Origin: Punctularia strigosozonata HHB-11173 SS5
Taxonomy: Eukaryota; Basidiomycota; Agaricomycetes; Corticiales; Punctulariaceae
Length of the DNA stretch: 64,000 nucleotides
NCBI RefSeq assembly: GCF_000264995.1
Contig: NW_006767433.1
Location: forward strand, 1,396,876-1,460,875
Direction of reading: 5' to 3'
Part shown: one piece after another, positions 24,290 to 37,184 of the stretch
Layout: each line of letters begins with the position of its first letter
Position numbering within the stretch: the stretch's first letter is position 1
Position numbers and translations under genes: made by a program
The notes under the pieces: model-generated
Databases searched by the model: none
Told to the model about the DNA's origin: nothing
What the model saw: the letters and a program-made list of their open reading frames with translations, nothing else

Positions 24290-26944
24290 TCAAACACCTG
24301 CTAAGCCAGACGCCGAGGAACCACCGTCTCCCGCGTTGTTGGAGAACATGTTGATCAGCCCGCAAGCACCGTTGACGTCGCCGCCAGGAGTGGCGCCGGC
24401 GGCCCCGGATATCGCGCTACCTGGCGCACTCGATCCTCCCTGAGCCGCCATACCAGCAGAACCAGAAACCGAAGAACCGCCGTCGCCTGCGTTGTTCGAG
24501 AACATGTTGATGAGCGAGGTGCAACCCGATCCGGACGTGCTGCCACCTTGGGCGAGGGCTGCGGCGCCCGAGTAAGCACTCGAGGCGACACCCTGACCGG
24601 AGCTACCCCCGGGAGTAGCGTTGGACTGAGAGCCATCTGCGGCTGGTGCAGCCGGCGCCGCCCCATTGCCATCGGGGGCCGCGCCGCCGACCGCATTCCC
24701 ATCCCCATTCGCTGGAGGGGAAGAGGTAGAGTCATCGCTGCCAACATTGCCATCGCCAGACGGATCACTATCTGAGGCCGAAGGTGGGGGCGGAGGTGGG
24801 GAATTGTCATCCGGGTTAGAACCGTCGAACGTTGGCGGAGAGCCTTCCGTGTTGTTGATGCCGGAGCCACCGTCGCCGCCGCCGCCGTTTCCACTGTCGT
24901 CCCCGGCGTCGTTCCCGTTCCCATTTTCGCCGCCGCCGTTTAGGTTTCCGTTGCTGCCGTTGCCGTTGCTGCCGTCTTCGGTGCCGTTGTTGCCGTTGCC
25001 ATTGCTGCCGTTCCCGCTGCCATTGCTTGCGCCCCCGTCAATGCCGACGCCGCCGTTGTCGCCACCGTCGCTGCTACTGCCGCTGCCCCCGTTGCCGCTG
25101 TCATTCCTGTCTCCGCCGTCGCTCCCGTCGAGATCGCCGTTGCCGCTATCACCGTTAGAGGACGAACCCGAATCGCCTACGGGAGTGGGTGCAGGATCGG
25201 AGGGATAGGCAGCTGTTGCATGGGACAGCTGGCCAGGGTCGATGTCGTCGTCGCCTTGACCGGAACCACCGGAGCCATTCGCTTGACCTGAGTCTCCGCT
25301 GAAGACCGGAGTAGGATTGTTGTTCTGGAGCGTGTCGCTTATGGCATCACCAGATGCAGAAACGCCACCATCGCCAGCATTGCCTAAACGATGATATGAT
25401 TATAAGGCATAGAGACATACAGTGCCGATGCTCTAACCAGAGAACAATCCCAAGACTCCAGAGTCTCCGGCAACATCTCCACCATCGGCAAGTCCGCTAG
25501 CTCCCGAAAACGAGTCTCGAGAGTAAACGGAGGGGTTGTGGACCGACATTCCCACAGTCGTTCCAGAGGTTTTAGCTGGCGGTGAGGTTAGTTCAATCAG
25601 CAAAAGGAGGTCACTGTTGTACGTACCGGATGCAGCCTTGAAGTTAGTGCCGCTCGTCCGATCGTCTTGCTCTCCTGAGAAGTCTCTTAAACATCAATAG
25701 ATACTCTAATGCGTGGCCCACACACCAGCTGAGAACGTCATTGACCGGCTGCGTAAACGCAAGCCTTCGGTTTGAGAATCCAAAGGAAGGGCAAGGAGGC
25801 GGCTACAGGGTACGTTAGGCACAATATGTTTGTCGATGGTTCATTGCTGCCATACCTTCGAGCAGCAAGTAGACTACCAGCTTTACCGCTGGTAGATGAA
25901 CCTCCATCTCCTGCATTGTCTGTCGGAGTTGTCAGTATCAAGATGGGACACGATCGGTGGCGACGCACTGGACCACATGTTGATGAGCCCGGAGGCGGCG
26001 TTCACGTTGCCTCCTTGAGCTGCTCCAGATTGGCCCGAGTAAGCATTCGAAGTTGCGCCGTTCCCAGCGACCGAGCTCAGTCCTCCGGCTGGTCCAGACT
26101 GCGATTTGCCGCCGTCGCCGGCGTTGTCTATGGGAAAGTTATGGCGAAGAGCCGGACATGAGTAATGAGCGGCGGTGCTTACTGGAGAATAAGTTCAACA
26201 AAGACAGGGCAGTGCCGTTCACACTTCCGCCCTGAGCAGATCCTCCTGCAAACGGAGATTTTGAGTCAACCACAGCTCTTCAATGATAGAGAAGTAACCA
26301 GCCTGCCCCAGAAAACATGTCACGCCCGCTGGAAACAAGTTCTATCAAAACATGGGGTTATACAGTGAGAAAACGCTCACTGGATACGCGAAGGGACTCC
26401 CGACGAGCCGCTGAGAGAAGATCCGCCGTCGCCCGCATTGCCTGAACAGTTGTGAGTATAGGCCGACAGATTAGATCGAAGACATACCAGAGAAGAGGCG
26501 CAGCAATCCCGGGGTGTTGTCGACACGACCACCCATGGCTGAGCCAGCAGCGCCAGAGTAGGTGTTCGTCCTCCTGATCAGGGATTAGACGTGGTCACTA
26601 ACCCATGATCATAGTATACCCACCTGTGAACGTGAGTGACAGCGTCCCCGGTAGTAGAAGAGCCACCGTCGCCGGCGTTGTGGGAGAGTATGTCGAGCAA
26701 GCCGAGACCGAGGAGGTTCAGTCCGTCTGCGTCCGCCGTGTGCCCAGTAGGAACGACCGAGCCTCCGTTGGCCTGTACGGTCGGCTTAGTCAAACAGCAA
26801 AACGCGAGATGGGCGGGTTTTCCTTACCGAACCAGCGGCTCCAGAGTAGGCGTTTTGCGGGACGGGGCTGGCAACCGGTGCCGAGTACACGAGAGTGGGG
26901 CTGAGGCAGAGCGCCGCCACGGAGAGGAGTGCGGGAGTACGCAT
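24290..26944 (-). CDS. Secreted Gly/Ser/Asn-rich modular repeat protein
   Basis: Not a family I know. Eleven exons: 26828-26944, 26624-26772, 26488-26573, 26381-26441, 26303-26328, 26183-26245, 25969-26127, 25878-25919, 25627-25674, 25438-25575 and 24290-25383; 660 aa, phase consistent. It starts with a signal peptide (MRTPALLSVAALCLSPTLVYS). The body repeats a module made of YSGAAGSAxGGxV, then GLLxLFS, then NAGDGGSSxSG. Seven NAGDGG cores code at about 26657-26682, 26417-26440, 26103-26127, 25896-25919, 25361-25384, 24473-24497 and 24315-24340. The last exon also holds a low-complexity Asn/Gly/Ser/Asp tract (about 24790-25200). No GPI signal or membrane span. Likely an extracellular or wall-associated structural protein; that is inference. 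Confidence 0.78.
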
Positions 26945-27374
26945 TCTTGTTGTGTTGATTATTCGACTGTAGGATTAGCAGGATGTATCGAGAGATGAAT
27001 AGCGGTAGACTGCGAGATGATAGATAGGACGTGGTGTGGTGAGAAGCGCGTTGAGGTGCCATTTCGGCGGGGCGGCGCTTTTGTACCGTTTTCTGAACCA
27101 ACCAAAGACGCGATGCACGTCTGTCATGTATTGTCAAGTCAATGTCAATCTTGACCACCTTCCATTTCGGGACCCTGAGGAGCAGCATGAACACGCACGC
27201 CGATGCGACAACGGGATTTGAGAACTCACTAATTAAAGGGCTGTATACATCCGAAAGCATCCAAAATAAATAGATATAAAGCGAGCAGTTCTGAAAACGG
27301 TGGCCATGAAGCGAAGGGTCCGTTCATACCAGGTATTGTGATGCGCAGCCTCAACGCCTAATCGTCTGCGACAA
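26945..27374. other. Promoter side of the repeat protein; 3' side of ATG16
   Basis: 430 bp with no gene recognised. It should hold the promoter of the minus-strand repeat protein and the 3' untranslated end of ATG16. Confidence 0.45.
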
Positions 27375-28424
27375 CTAGCCATTCGGAGTCAGATTCACGC
27401 CCTTGTCCGTCTGAGATCGTATCCCATCCTTCGTCTCCGCCGTGCTCGTCGGGTCCTTGAGCTCCCCGTTTCCCGACACCTGATCCTGATTCGATACCGC
27501 AGGCGTATCGCCGGCGTCTTGAAGCGCGTCAGACATGGCGGCGACGCCAGAGTCATCTCGCCAGTTGACTATGGCCTTTGTCTGCGATCGCATCTCCTGG
27601 TAAAATTGGTTCGCCTCGTTCATTCGGTTGACCTCCGCCTGCTTCGCATCGAGCCAACGCTGGAGGAGTTTGGCGTTATCCTTCTGCAGCGCCGCGTTCC
27701 TCTCCTCGATTTGGCCAAGTTCCAACTGGAGGGTGTTGATCTCGTCGTGCAGTATCTGGAAATCGGCGGTTCCGGCTTGAAATCAGCACGATGTCTTGAA
27801 TCATAAGTCGAAAAGACGCGTGCCTGCGCCGTCCGATCCTTCTCTGCCATCAACTCCGCATGTTGCTCGACCTTCCGTCTCAACACTAGCACTTCATCGC
27901 GGGCTTTGCGATGATTCTCCCCCTCCATTCGCGCCTGCTCCTCCTTTTCACGCAACGTCTCGTTCATGGAGAGCAGTCGTTGCGCATTTTGCCCCTGAGT
28001 TTTGTACACGGTCGCGAGCTCATCTCGTAGCGATGATATTTGACTCTCCAGCGACGTGATGTACGCGGCTTGCACGGGGTTGCTTTGTGAGCTCGTTAGA
28101 TCGAGAATGGCACGCCCGAGTGTGTGCGGACTTACTCTCCACCGGTTCCTGGGACGTAAACCGTTGAAGTGCTGGGGTTGGTCCTCACAGTACCCACTGC
28201 TTTCAGCAGGGATGCGTTCCGTTCCTTCAGCAGCTTCGTTTGCTGGGAAAGCCTGCGATCTTCTCAACAGTCAATATCGATTTCATTTATCCAAAAAAGA
28301 ACGTAGCGAGCCGTCAAGGCCGCCATCTCATACATTGCTCAATGATAGGTGCGAACGCCGACTCCTTCGCGTTGCGTTCTATAAGCCGCTGCCGGAGCTG
28401 CTCCTGCCATAGGGGCTCGGCCAT
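27375..28424 (-). CDS. ATG16: Autophagy protein ATG16
   Basis: Partner of the ATG12-ATG5 conjugate; directs lipidation of ATG8 at the growing autophagosome. Four exons, 28334-28424, 28136-28259, 27818-28082 and 27375-27755, give 286 aa, the short fungal form without WD40 repeats. The N terminus (PLWQEQLRQRLIERNAKE) matches the ATG5-binding helix; residues about 85-220 are a long coiled coil including DEINTLQLELGQIEERN and AKLLQRWLDAKQAEVNRMN, the most conserved part. The C-terminal 70 residues are polar and disordered. Divergent from YPT7. Confidence 0.92.
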
Positions 28425-28649
28425 GTATCGCCTTGTGAGGGTCCGGAGGGTTGTATAGACAACCGAGGAGGACAGCAAGCGGAGAGCACGAATGATCGCC
28501 CGAAACCCGCGACGCGCCTCAAGGCGCTCAGCAACGTCTAGCGTCACCACTTCTGTCCTCTTGTCCCTCTACAGCAGCCACTGCTAGGGCGACTTCTCCG
28601 CGCCGCTACACTCCTCACCGCTAGACCTCCACCGCGTCCAGATATCGTC
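28425..28649. promoter_or_regulatory. Shared divergent promoter, ATG16 / YPT7
   Basis: Only 225 bp separate the two start codons, so both core promoters must lie here or overlap. No clear TATA box was seen. Joint control of the two genes is inference from spacing. Confidence 0.5.
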
Positions 28650-29633
<984 letters not shown>

Positions 29634-30058
29634 CCGTGCCGTCCCGGGAGGGCACCCAGGATCGTTTAAGCCGCGTCATGTCGGACGGCTGCGCTTATCT
29701 CAGGCTATTTGACCCGGCGCCTTATGATACCGTGAGCGCCGCACCGTCATCGTACCATTATCTTACATGTTCTTCGCACCGCACATACCTTTTGTATATA
29801 ATTTCTCTGTGCAACGCAGTTATATGGATGTACTCGAACTTTGCCCGTCGTTCTGTCAGCTCTCAAAGCCTTATCGAGGGTGAGTCGATTCGATGTTCGA
29901 CGCCCGGTGCCGGAGCGCTTGGCCATTACGTAACATGGGATTGATGTCATTCGCGCAATATCTTCAAGCAGTAACCGTACTCTGCGGAACATATTCGCCT
30001 TTCCTACCTGCCTCGATCACCCGGGCACTGCGCCTAACTTATTCATTATATCTGCGAC
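29634..30058. other. Intergenic, YPT7 to 6-phosphogluconolactonase
   Basis: 425 bp without a recognisable gene; it holds the YPT7 3' end and the promoter of the next gene. Confidence 0.5.
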
Positions 30059-30889
30059 ATGACCCAACAAGCCCCAGTGCTATACTCATTCACATCGCCG
30101 ACCGAGCTCATCGACGCTCTGTCGGCGTTCATCATCAAGGCCCAGAAAGAGGCCATCGAGAAGAAGGGCAGGTTCGCCGTCGCGATCTCGGGCGGATCGC
30201 TCCCCAAGCAGCTCAACGGTCTCATCGGCAAGCCAGGCGTCAAATGGGATAAATGGTGAGATTTCGGAGATAAGTACACATCGCTCCGGTTCCGATCTAA
30301 TCTAGCTCGGGCTCATAGGCAAGTCTACTATGCCGACGAACGTGTCGTCCCGCTCGACCACGAAGACTCGAACCACCGGCTCTGCACGGACGAGCTCTTC
30401 TCCAAGGTGCCTATCCCATCGGAGAACATCCACACGATCGACTACTCCCTCGCCGACGACCTCGAGGAGCTCTCGGACGCGTACGAGAAGGAGCTCATCC
30501 ACGAGTTCGCGATGAAGGACGCCGCGCGCTTCCCCGTCTTCGACCTCATCCTCCTCGGCTTCGGCCCGGACGGGCACACCGCCTCGCTCTTCCCCGGCCA
30601 CCCGCTCCTGTCCGAGGAGGACCGCTGGGTGGCGTACATCGAGGACTCGCCCAAGCCGCCCCCGAAGCGGATCACGCTCACGTACCCCGTCATCAACCAC
30701 GCCGCGCGCGTCGCGTTCGTCGCCGCCGGTGCCGGCAAAGCCGACACGCTGCACACGCTCCTCGACGAGCCCGAGAAGGGACTGCCCGCGTCGCGCGTGC
30801 GGCTGATGCAGCCCGGGCAGGTGTACTGGTTCGTGGACGACGCGGCGGCGGCGAAGGTGGCGTACCCGAGAACGTCCTTTCAGGAGTGA
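30059..30889 (+). CDS. 6-phosphogluconolactonase
   Basis: Second enzyme of the oxidative pentose-phosphate pathway; hydrolyses 6-phosphogluconolactone in the cytosol. Two exons, 30059-30255 and 30319-30889, give 255 aa. Motifs of the SOL/DevB family are clear: [11 protein letters not shown] near residue 43, [16 protein letters not shown] near 69, and [19 protein letters not shown] near 155, whose [11 protein letters not shown] binds substrate phosphate. No transit peptide. The second exon is markedly GC-rich at third positions. Its pathway neighbour GND1 is 12 kb to the left. Confidence 0.96.
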
Positions 30890-31087
30890 AACCGATACCA
30901 CTGCCCGATCGATGCTATAGACAGGGGACGTAGAATTGAATCTCTTGTATGATGCCCGAAAAGTCGCAGCCAATGTATTCTTGTTATGGCCATCTCTTCG
31001 TTTACGTACGCGATACGCTTATGATTACTTAACAATCGTATCTGGGTTCCCGAGACAGGCGACGACTTACGATGCGGAGCGTGATTG

Positions 31088-32698
31088 TCAGGGCACAGGC
31101 ACTCCTAACTCAGGAAAGATCGCCAACAACACAGTATCCAAAATGAAGACGATCAGGTGCACATTGCATTCTCGCGAAGAGACCGGGTCAATCGCCGCGG
31201 CGACGGTCTCACGGCGGATCGCCGGTGTCGGTCCAAGGAGGCATGGTGCTAATGGGCCTGGAGAGACGGTGTTAACCGTAGCTCTCAATGTGCGTGTTGG
31301 AATACTCACCAGGGACCTTCTCCAAGAGCCTGTCAATGAGGTTCTCACGAATGGTGACCTGCTCTTCAGGGCTAGGATCCGGAGGTGGAGGCGCTGGCCA
31401 TCCATCCGGAAACAGGGTACGCTTGCCGATCACGACGGCCTTGGTCACAGTGTCTGCAGATAACACGTAGGTCCCGAGAATGTACGAGAGCAAGTTGTCG
31501 AGAAAGGTCATTAATGCTACGACGACCGCGGTGAGTACTCCGAAGATGGTTGACGAAGTCAAACGGTTGTCTGCGCTCATCACAGTCCTAGCAAGCAATA
31601 ACAATGTGAATGCGTAGCGTGGGGCGAGCAGCTGCAGTGGCTGGGCAGGTGGAACCGTGTCCGATGGAGTGCGGGACATGAGCGAACTAGCCGAAAGGCT
31701 TCGTGTCAGGCTCGGGGTGGGTTCAGGCGAGATCGCCGGTGGTGAGGGAACTCGGGCAGCTATTGGTTGTGAATCTTGGTGGTGAAGGTTGACCACCTTG
31801 ACGAGGAGAAGTAGTCGCTTATAGCCGTCGATAGCGGCCAGACAGAAACCCGAAAGGGTTTGGATAGCCGATAGAAACAGCACAATCAAGGACTGGAAGG
31901 AAAACTTTCGCTCCAGAAGCGTAGGCGTGCTCTTTGCCTATTGAATCGTTAAGAAAGGCGTATTTACGCTTGCAGCTCGCACCTCACCTCCCCTGTACTG
32001 TGGGTTTGAACCGGACCTCCGAGGAGGTCCAATATCGTCTTCTGTATGAACCATGGTTGCGTGATCTTCGGTATTACACTGTCCAACAGAACCTTCAGAA
32101 CAATCTCTCGGACGATGTAACGCTCCGGTTCTGAATTGTAATCTTCCGGGGGTAGACAGCTTTCCAATATGTGGTCCACGGCTTGCCGGACGTACTCCGA
32201 ATGTATCTGTCCATCTGAGGACACGGCCATATGAGGCTGCATTTGATGGAACAGCTGCGGCAGAGACGCTGCCTTGCCAGACGCATAGGACGTGTCCACC
32301 TTCGACGCAGCATTACGGTAGTCCTTGTAATGCTGATCTACTAGCGTCGGTATATCGCACAGGATGAGGGGCGCGAGATCGGTGGCCTGCAGACGCGTCT
32401 CCAGCGCGCGCAACACCTGCGTCAGGATGCGGTTAATCTCGACGAGAAAGTCCTTGTCGTAGCGCGTGATCTTGGTCCACCAGGGATTGACGAACGCTCT
32501 GAGCGCGAGCGCGACGAAGTCGTACAGTTCCGCATGTAATTCCGGGGGCAATCCAGGGGTGGCGAGCAACGGCGGGAGGTCGGCGCCGTGCGGAAGTGCG
32601 GGGAACAGAAGCCGCTTCGCCAAAGATAGCGGCTGAGCGGGTTTCTTCGCCCCCAAGTCGGTCGACCTGCTCGACATCACTGATCGCGCCGCCGCCAT
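31088..32698 (-). CDS. PXA-domain membrane protein (Nvj3/Mdm1-related)
   Basis: Three exons, 31988-32698, 31310-31937 and 31088-31257, give 502 aa. The N-terminal two thirds of exon 1 resembles a PXA domain, the helical domain next to PX in Mdm1-type tethers: AFVNPWWTKITRYDKDFLVEIN, DIPTLVDQHYKDYRNA and YVRQAVDHILESCLPPEDY, the last two within about residues 100-200. Two hydrophobic stretches come after residue 240, and the C terminus ends in a further hydrophobic helix. There is no PX or RGS domain, so it resembles yeast Nvj3 rather than full Mdm1. A role at nuclear-vacuole or ER contact sites is an analogy only. Confidence 0.75.
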
Positions 32699-33085
32699 GG
32701 CCGACGACGTCGGCGGTGTTGCTGGACGGGCCGGGCAACGTTCGCTGCGTCACTTCGATTTCCCTTGACGGGGCCGTCGACCCATGTCCACGTGACGGCT
32801 CGCCCGGGGGATGGTTTCAGGACGAACTGTTGCCCGTCCAAGGTCTTATTTGTGGATTATCTTTGGCCGTCGAAACGGCCGCTGCAGCGCTTGCCGTCGT
32901 CCCTCGCGGGCTCAGACAACCCAGACGCGCTCGCCGACGACCCGTACGTCCCCCGCACGCTCTCCGTCGTCGGGCGCTAACATGGGCGCTGCACAGGTGT
33001 CAATGCAGTGATCTCGGTCAGGCCGCAGTACACCGACTTCGACGACCGCCAGCCTTTCTTTTCCGCCCGTTCGTTTCAACCCGCC
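32699..33085. other. Divergent promoter region
   Basis: 387 bp between diverging starts of the PXA-domain gene and the single-pass membrane protein. An open frame in the same phase as the latter runs up to about 33008 but has no ATG. Confidence 0.4.
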
Positions 33086-34556
33086 ATGCGCCCTATGCGC
33101 CAGCAGATCCAGGACTCTTCTCACCGGCCCATCGCCCGACACTACTATGCTCGGCCGTACAGGCACCATCATGCCCGCGCAGACTCTTCCGGCGGATCGA
33201 ACACGACGACAATAGTCGCAGTGGTGTGCGGTCTCATCGGCGGCGTCATCGTCATCTTTTTCCTCTTCCAACTCTCCAAGAAAATCTTCCGAAAGAGGGC
33301 AGCCCCTCTCCCTCCCGTACAACCGCTCGCGCATCAGCGTGGACGCACCGTCTCGGAGTTCCACGACACCATCGACGCAAGGAAAACGCGCGGCAACACC
33401 TGGTACGACGATGCGTATCTCCACCCCATGCGCACCCCGAGTGGGAGCTCCGCGTCCCTGATCGCCGCCAAGGAGCGCGACAGCAGCCTTCCGTCGAATA
33501 TAGACACCGCCTCCAGCCTTTTCCTTCGCGACGGCACAGGGCGAGAGACCCCCACGTTCGAAGGGGGCGACTCACCCCACGCGGATGAAGATCACCTCCC
33601 CGTCCCTCATCGCCCTTTCGTCGACCACCGAGCATCGAGCGCTAGCTCGAGCAATCTCAGTTCGGATGGTCGGTCAGGCAGTCTGGAGGAGCTACGACGA
33701 GACTCGATGGACCCTGTGTCTCCTTCCACACCTCCATCGGCATCCAACAGCGGACTGGTTGCTGAAAGCAGCACGCAGCCGCTGGTGAGACCACGCGGTC
33801 GACCCAGGGACGATTTCCCCCGACCTCAATCTATGGCCTCCTCTCTCGCCTCCACCAGCAACATCCACGGCCGCCAAGGCGCTCCTCACAGCGCCCATAG
33901 CCGCATGCAAATTGTCTTGCCCGCTCCCCTCGCTCCTGAACTATATCCCTTCGGCTCGGAAACAGCGAGCGATGATGGTTCCGCGAATAGACGATTTACC
34001 ATGGTCGGCGATGACGACGATCCAATGCGACACGTTCGACACAGGACTATCTCCGACGCATGGGCATCGCCGTCGAGCCGCTCGACTTCTCGTCCCAACG
34101 TTCCCGACGGCGCCCCAGGTACGTGCCGTTCTCCGTCCATTCGTTTAACACCGCAGTAACCTTCCCTGCGCAGAGGAGCACAGGAGATCGCGCAGCTCGG
34201 TGTCGCGACCGCCGCCCCGCCGGCAGTCCAGCAGCGACTCTTCGCGACATCAGCCGCGTCGTGAGAGCACCTCACGCATGCGTCCGCCTGTACCAGCCCT
34301 CCCCAGCGGATCGGGCTCTCAGGCCTCGCATTCCCCCCTGGCCCAGTCCCCTCTGGCTGTTTCCGATGTTGACCCCATGAACGCGCCAGCTACGGGGGAG
34401 GACGACAATGTCCGCGGGCGCGGCCAGCCGATCGTGCGGCTACATAAACAGGCCTCCGGGACGCAGTCCAAGTCGAAGGAACGTGCACGCAGCCAGTCCC
34501 GCGGGCGGGTGCTCAGGAAAGCGAGCACCGCCGTCACGACCGAATCCGAATCGTAA
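33086..34556 (+). CDS. Single-pass membrane protein with long Ser-rich cytoplasmic tail
   Basis: Not recognised. Two exons, 33086-34118 and 34174-34556, give 471 aa. A short N-terminal segment rich in His, Tyr and Arg is followed by one membrane span at about residues 42-62 (TIVAVVCGLIGGVIVIFFLF), with basic residues KKIFRKR just after, placing the rest in the cytoplasm. The tail is low-complexity, Ser/Pro/Asp/Arg-rich, with an RS-like end. No signal peptide is seen, so it should insert as a signal anchor. The layout recalls fungal plasma-membrane stress-sensor or mucin-like tails, but no family motif is present. An upstream non-coding exon is possible. Confidence 0.65.
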
Positions 34557-35082
34557 CCTCTCCTCTCTTGGATTATGTTTTCTTGGCATCCAATGGGACC
34601 TCTCTGTTCATGACCGCGCAACGTACAATCTGACTCTATCACCAGCATCCATTTTACATAGACTCCTGGCGCATTTGACTTATTCGTTTCCTAGCATCTA
34701 CACTAAACCCCCATCATACGTACTCTCGCGGCACACCTCGCTCCTACTTTCATGTTGGTCGTCGTTACATCTGCGTAATTTACGTTTAGACGTTCCTTCC
34801 CGTCAATCGCCGCTACGCGGTCCCCGGCCGACGCCTCCCCGACGGTCGCTGCACTGGCACTTGAGTCACCCTTGGTGATAAGCAATAGCGCGTCCAGTCG
34901 AGCGCCAACAGTACTAAATCGTTGACTCGAACGCGCGTTTATCTTAAGTGCTGTCGTAATCGTAATAGAACTCCTCGACGGCGGTGGCGGCGGATAATAC
35001 GTTCACCATCTCATAAGCGGCGAGAAACACCGAGCTTTCGCACCAGCCGCTACCGTACTTATCAGCTTGCTTGCTCGCGACC
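34557..35082. other. Intergenic, no gene recognised
   Basis: 526 bp. It carries the 3' end of the membrane-protein gene and the promoter of the aminotransferase gene. Short open frames on both strands have no features of a gene. Confidence 0.5.
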
Positions 35083-36819
35083 ATGTCTCTCGCGCTTCGT
35101 GCTCGGTCTGCCTTCCCGCGTCTCCAGGCCTTCAGGAATGCGCATGTACGATTCAACTCGGGCGTCGTGCGCGACCCCATGACGGGAGAGGTGACCGCGC
35201 CGCCAGACATTCAGGTGCCTCGATGCTTCGCAGTGACTATGCGGCATAGGTCATGTTTGTGCTGACCGACGTGCATAGCTTGGCCGGCTTGAGGTGGAGA
35301 GGACGAAGCATCCGAAGCCGACGCCTTCTTCGAAGGACCTGGTATTCGGACATACATTCGTGCGTACGCGCTTGGTTTGCGAGCGAAGGCCGATATTTGA
35401 ACGCTGCGCTCTGTAGACGGACCATATGCTGACCATCCAATGGACGGCATCTAACGGCTGGGACGCGCCAAAAATCACGCCTTGTCAGTCTCGCAATCCT
35501 ACGGGCATACCATTGATGATGACGAGCCAAACTTTCGGACAGACGGCCCGCTCAACCTCCATCCCAGTTGCGGCGTGTTCCACTACGCGCAATGTCTCTT
35601 CGAGGGTCTTAAGGCCTACCGGGACGCGAACGGCGTGGTGTCTCTGTTCCGTCCGGACATGAACATGAAGCGCATGAATTCCAGTGCCGAGCGCATCTCG
35701 TTACCTGTGAGTTTGGCCAAGCGTTCCCGTGCATACACCGAACTGAAACTGATATGCATGGGGTTGATCTTCTCAGACTTTCAACGGCGAAGCCCTCCAG
35801 GAATGCATCAAGGAGCTCGTCCGGATAGATAAGCACTGGATACCAGGAGAACCTGGACACAGTCTCTACATCCGCCCTACCCTCAGTGCGCATATGTGCC
35901 TGTCATCCACACACGATGATGGCTGACTATCACGTCCGTCCCCCCCATTTTGCTCCCAGTTGGCACCGAGCCCGCCATCGGCATTCACCCTCCCACCTCC
36001 GCGCTCCTCTTCGTCATCTGTTCACCTGTCGGCCCCTACTACCCGCAAGGCTTCAAGCCCGTACAGCTTTACGGCACCACCGAGTACTCGCGTGCGCACC
36101 CGGGCGGCACTGGCGCATACAAGCTCGGCGCAAACTACGTGCCAGGCGTGATGCCGCAGAAGATGGCGGCGGGCAAGGGATACGTGCAGAACCTCTGGCT
36201 GCATGGGCCTGAGCACTATCTGACCGAGGTCAGCTTTTGCGCTGTAATGCTTCGTTCCTTGCTAAAGTGAGATTGTCAGGTCGGCACGATGAACCTCTTC
36301 GTCGTCTTCAAGCGTTCGGATGGCAGTAGGTGACCTCATGCATGTTCTCTGCATTCGGACCTCACTTCTGTCCATAGCCCTTGAACTCGTCACACCGCCG
36401 CTTGACGGCATGATCCTGCCCGGTGTGACTCGTGACTCCGTGCTGACGCTCGCGCACGATCACCTCTCAGGAAAGGCGGACATCCCTGAGCTCCCCGACA
36501 AGCTCGTTGTATCTGAGCGTCCAGTGGCGATGAAGGAGGTGATCGAGGCCGGCAAGTCGGGTAACTTGGTCGAGCTCTTCGGCACAGGTAAGGGCATTTC
36601 TGCAGTGGACCGCATGTGGGGAAATCAGGTTGACAACGCATTGCAGGCACCGCTGCTGTCATCAGCCCCGTGGACAAAATAGGCTACCTGGGTCAGGACG
36701 TCCACATCCCGACTGGTGAGGACGGCATGGGCCCCGTGTCCAGGCCGCTATGGAAGTACCTCACGGGCATCCAAGTGGGCAGCATATCTCACCCCTGGAG
36801 CGTGGTCGTCACGGATTAG
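35083..36819 (+). CDS. BAT1: Branched-chain amino acid aminotransferase, mitochondrial type
   Basis: PLP enzyme that interconverts Leu, Ile and Val with their keto acids. Nine exons: 35083-35214, 35279-35359, 35417-35483, 35543-35706, 35777-35885, 35960-36228, 36280-36325, 36378-36587 and 36647-36819; 416 aa. The first 25 or so residues are Arg/Ala/Ser-rich without acids, like a mitochondrial presequence. FHYAQCLFEGLKAY and LYIRPTLIGTEP are family blocks; the PLP lysine sits in GGTGAYKLGANY. Later ELVTPPLDGMILPGVTRDS is also typical. The mitochondrial (BAT1-like) reading rests on the presequence only. Confidence 0.95.
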
Positions 36820-37184
36820 TGTCGCTGTTCAATCGGATTTGCTACAGTGTGCGTGCACGAACTGCTACATTAACTGTAGTGCCACCACATTCCAGGATAC
36901 ATCATGGTACATGACACGTCTACTAGTACAACAAGGATTGTTATGATATAAGAGCACAACGTACGGAAACGAGAGCCACTAGCACATTAGGTGCGTGTGA
37001 CGTCGTCGAAGATCAGTTATATTCGGAAACGTGGATGACTTTGCCTGCCGAATGTAGATGAGCAAGCAAGAAAAGATAGATATTATGTCGTTATCGCGCT
37101 CACCAATGGCAGGCCTCCTCGGCGACCGCGTCCTGCGGCCAATTGCCTCCACCTCACCGCTGTCAAAGAACGAATATCCAGAAG
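36820..37184. other. Convergent 3' region
   Basis: 365 bp between facing stop codons of the aminotransferase and carnitine acetyltransferase genes; AT-rich, no gene seen. Confidence 0.55.

Noticed and set aside
24666-25208. Pro/Ser/Leu-rich 180-codon plus-strand frame and dense trinucleotide repeats
   Set aside because: The repeats are explained by the Asn/Gly/Ser/Asp tract of the secreted protein on the minus strand; the plus frame is its shadow.
33008-33085. Upstream extension of the single-pass membrane protein
   Set aside because: The frame there begins with GTG, not ATG; the first in-frame ATG is at 33086.
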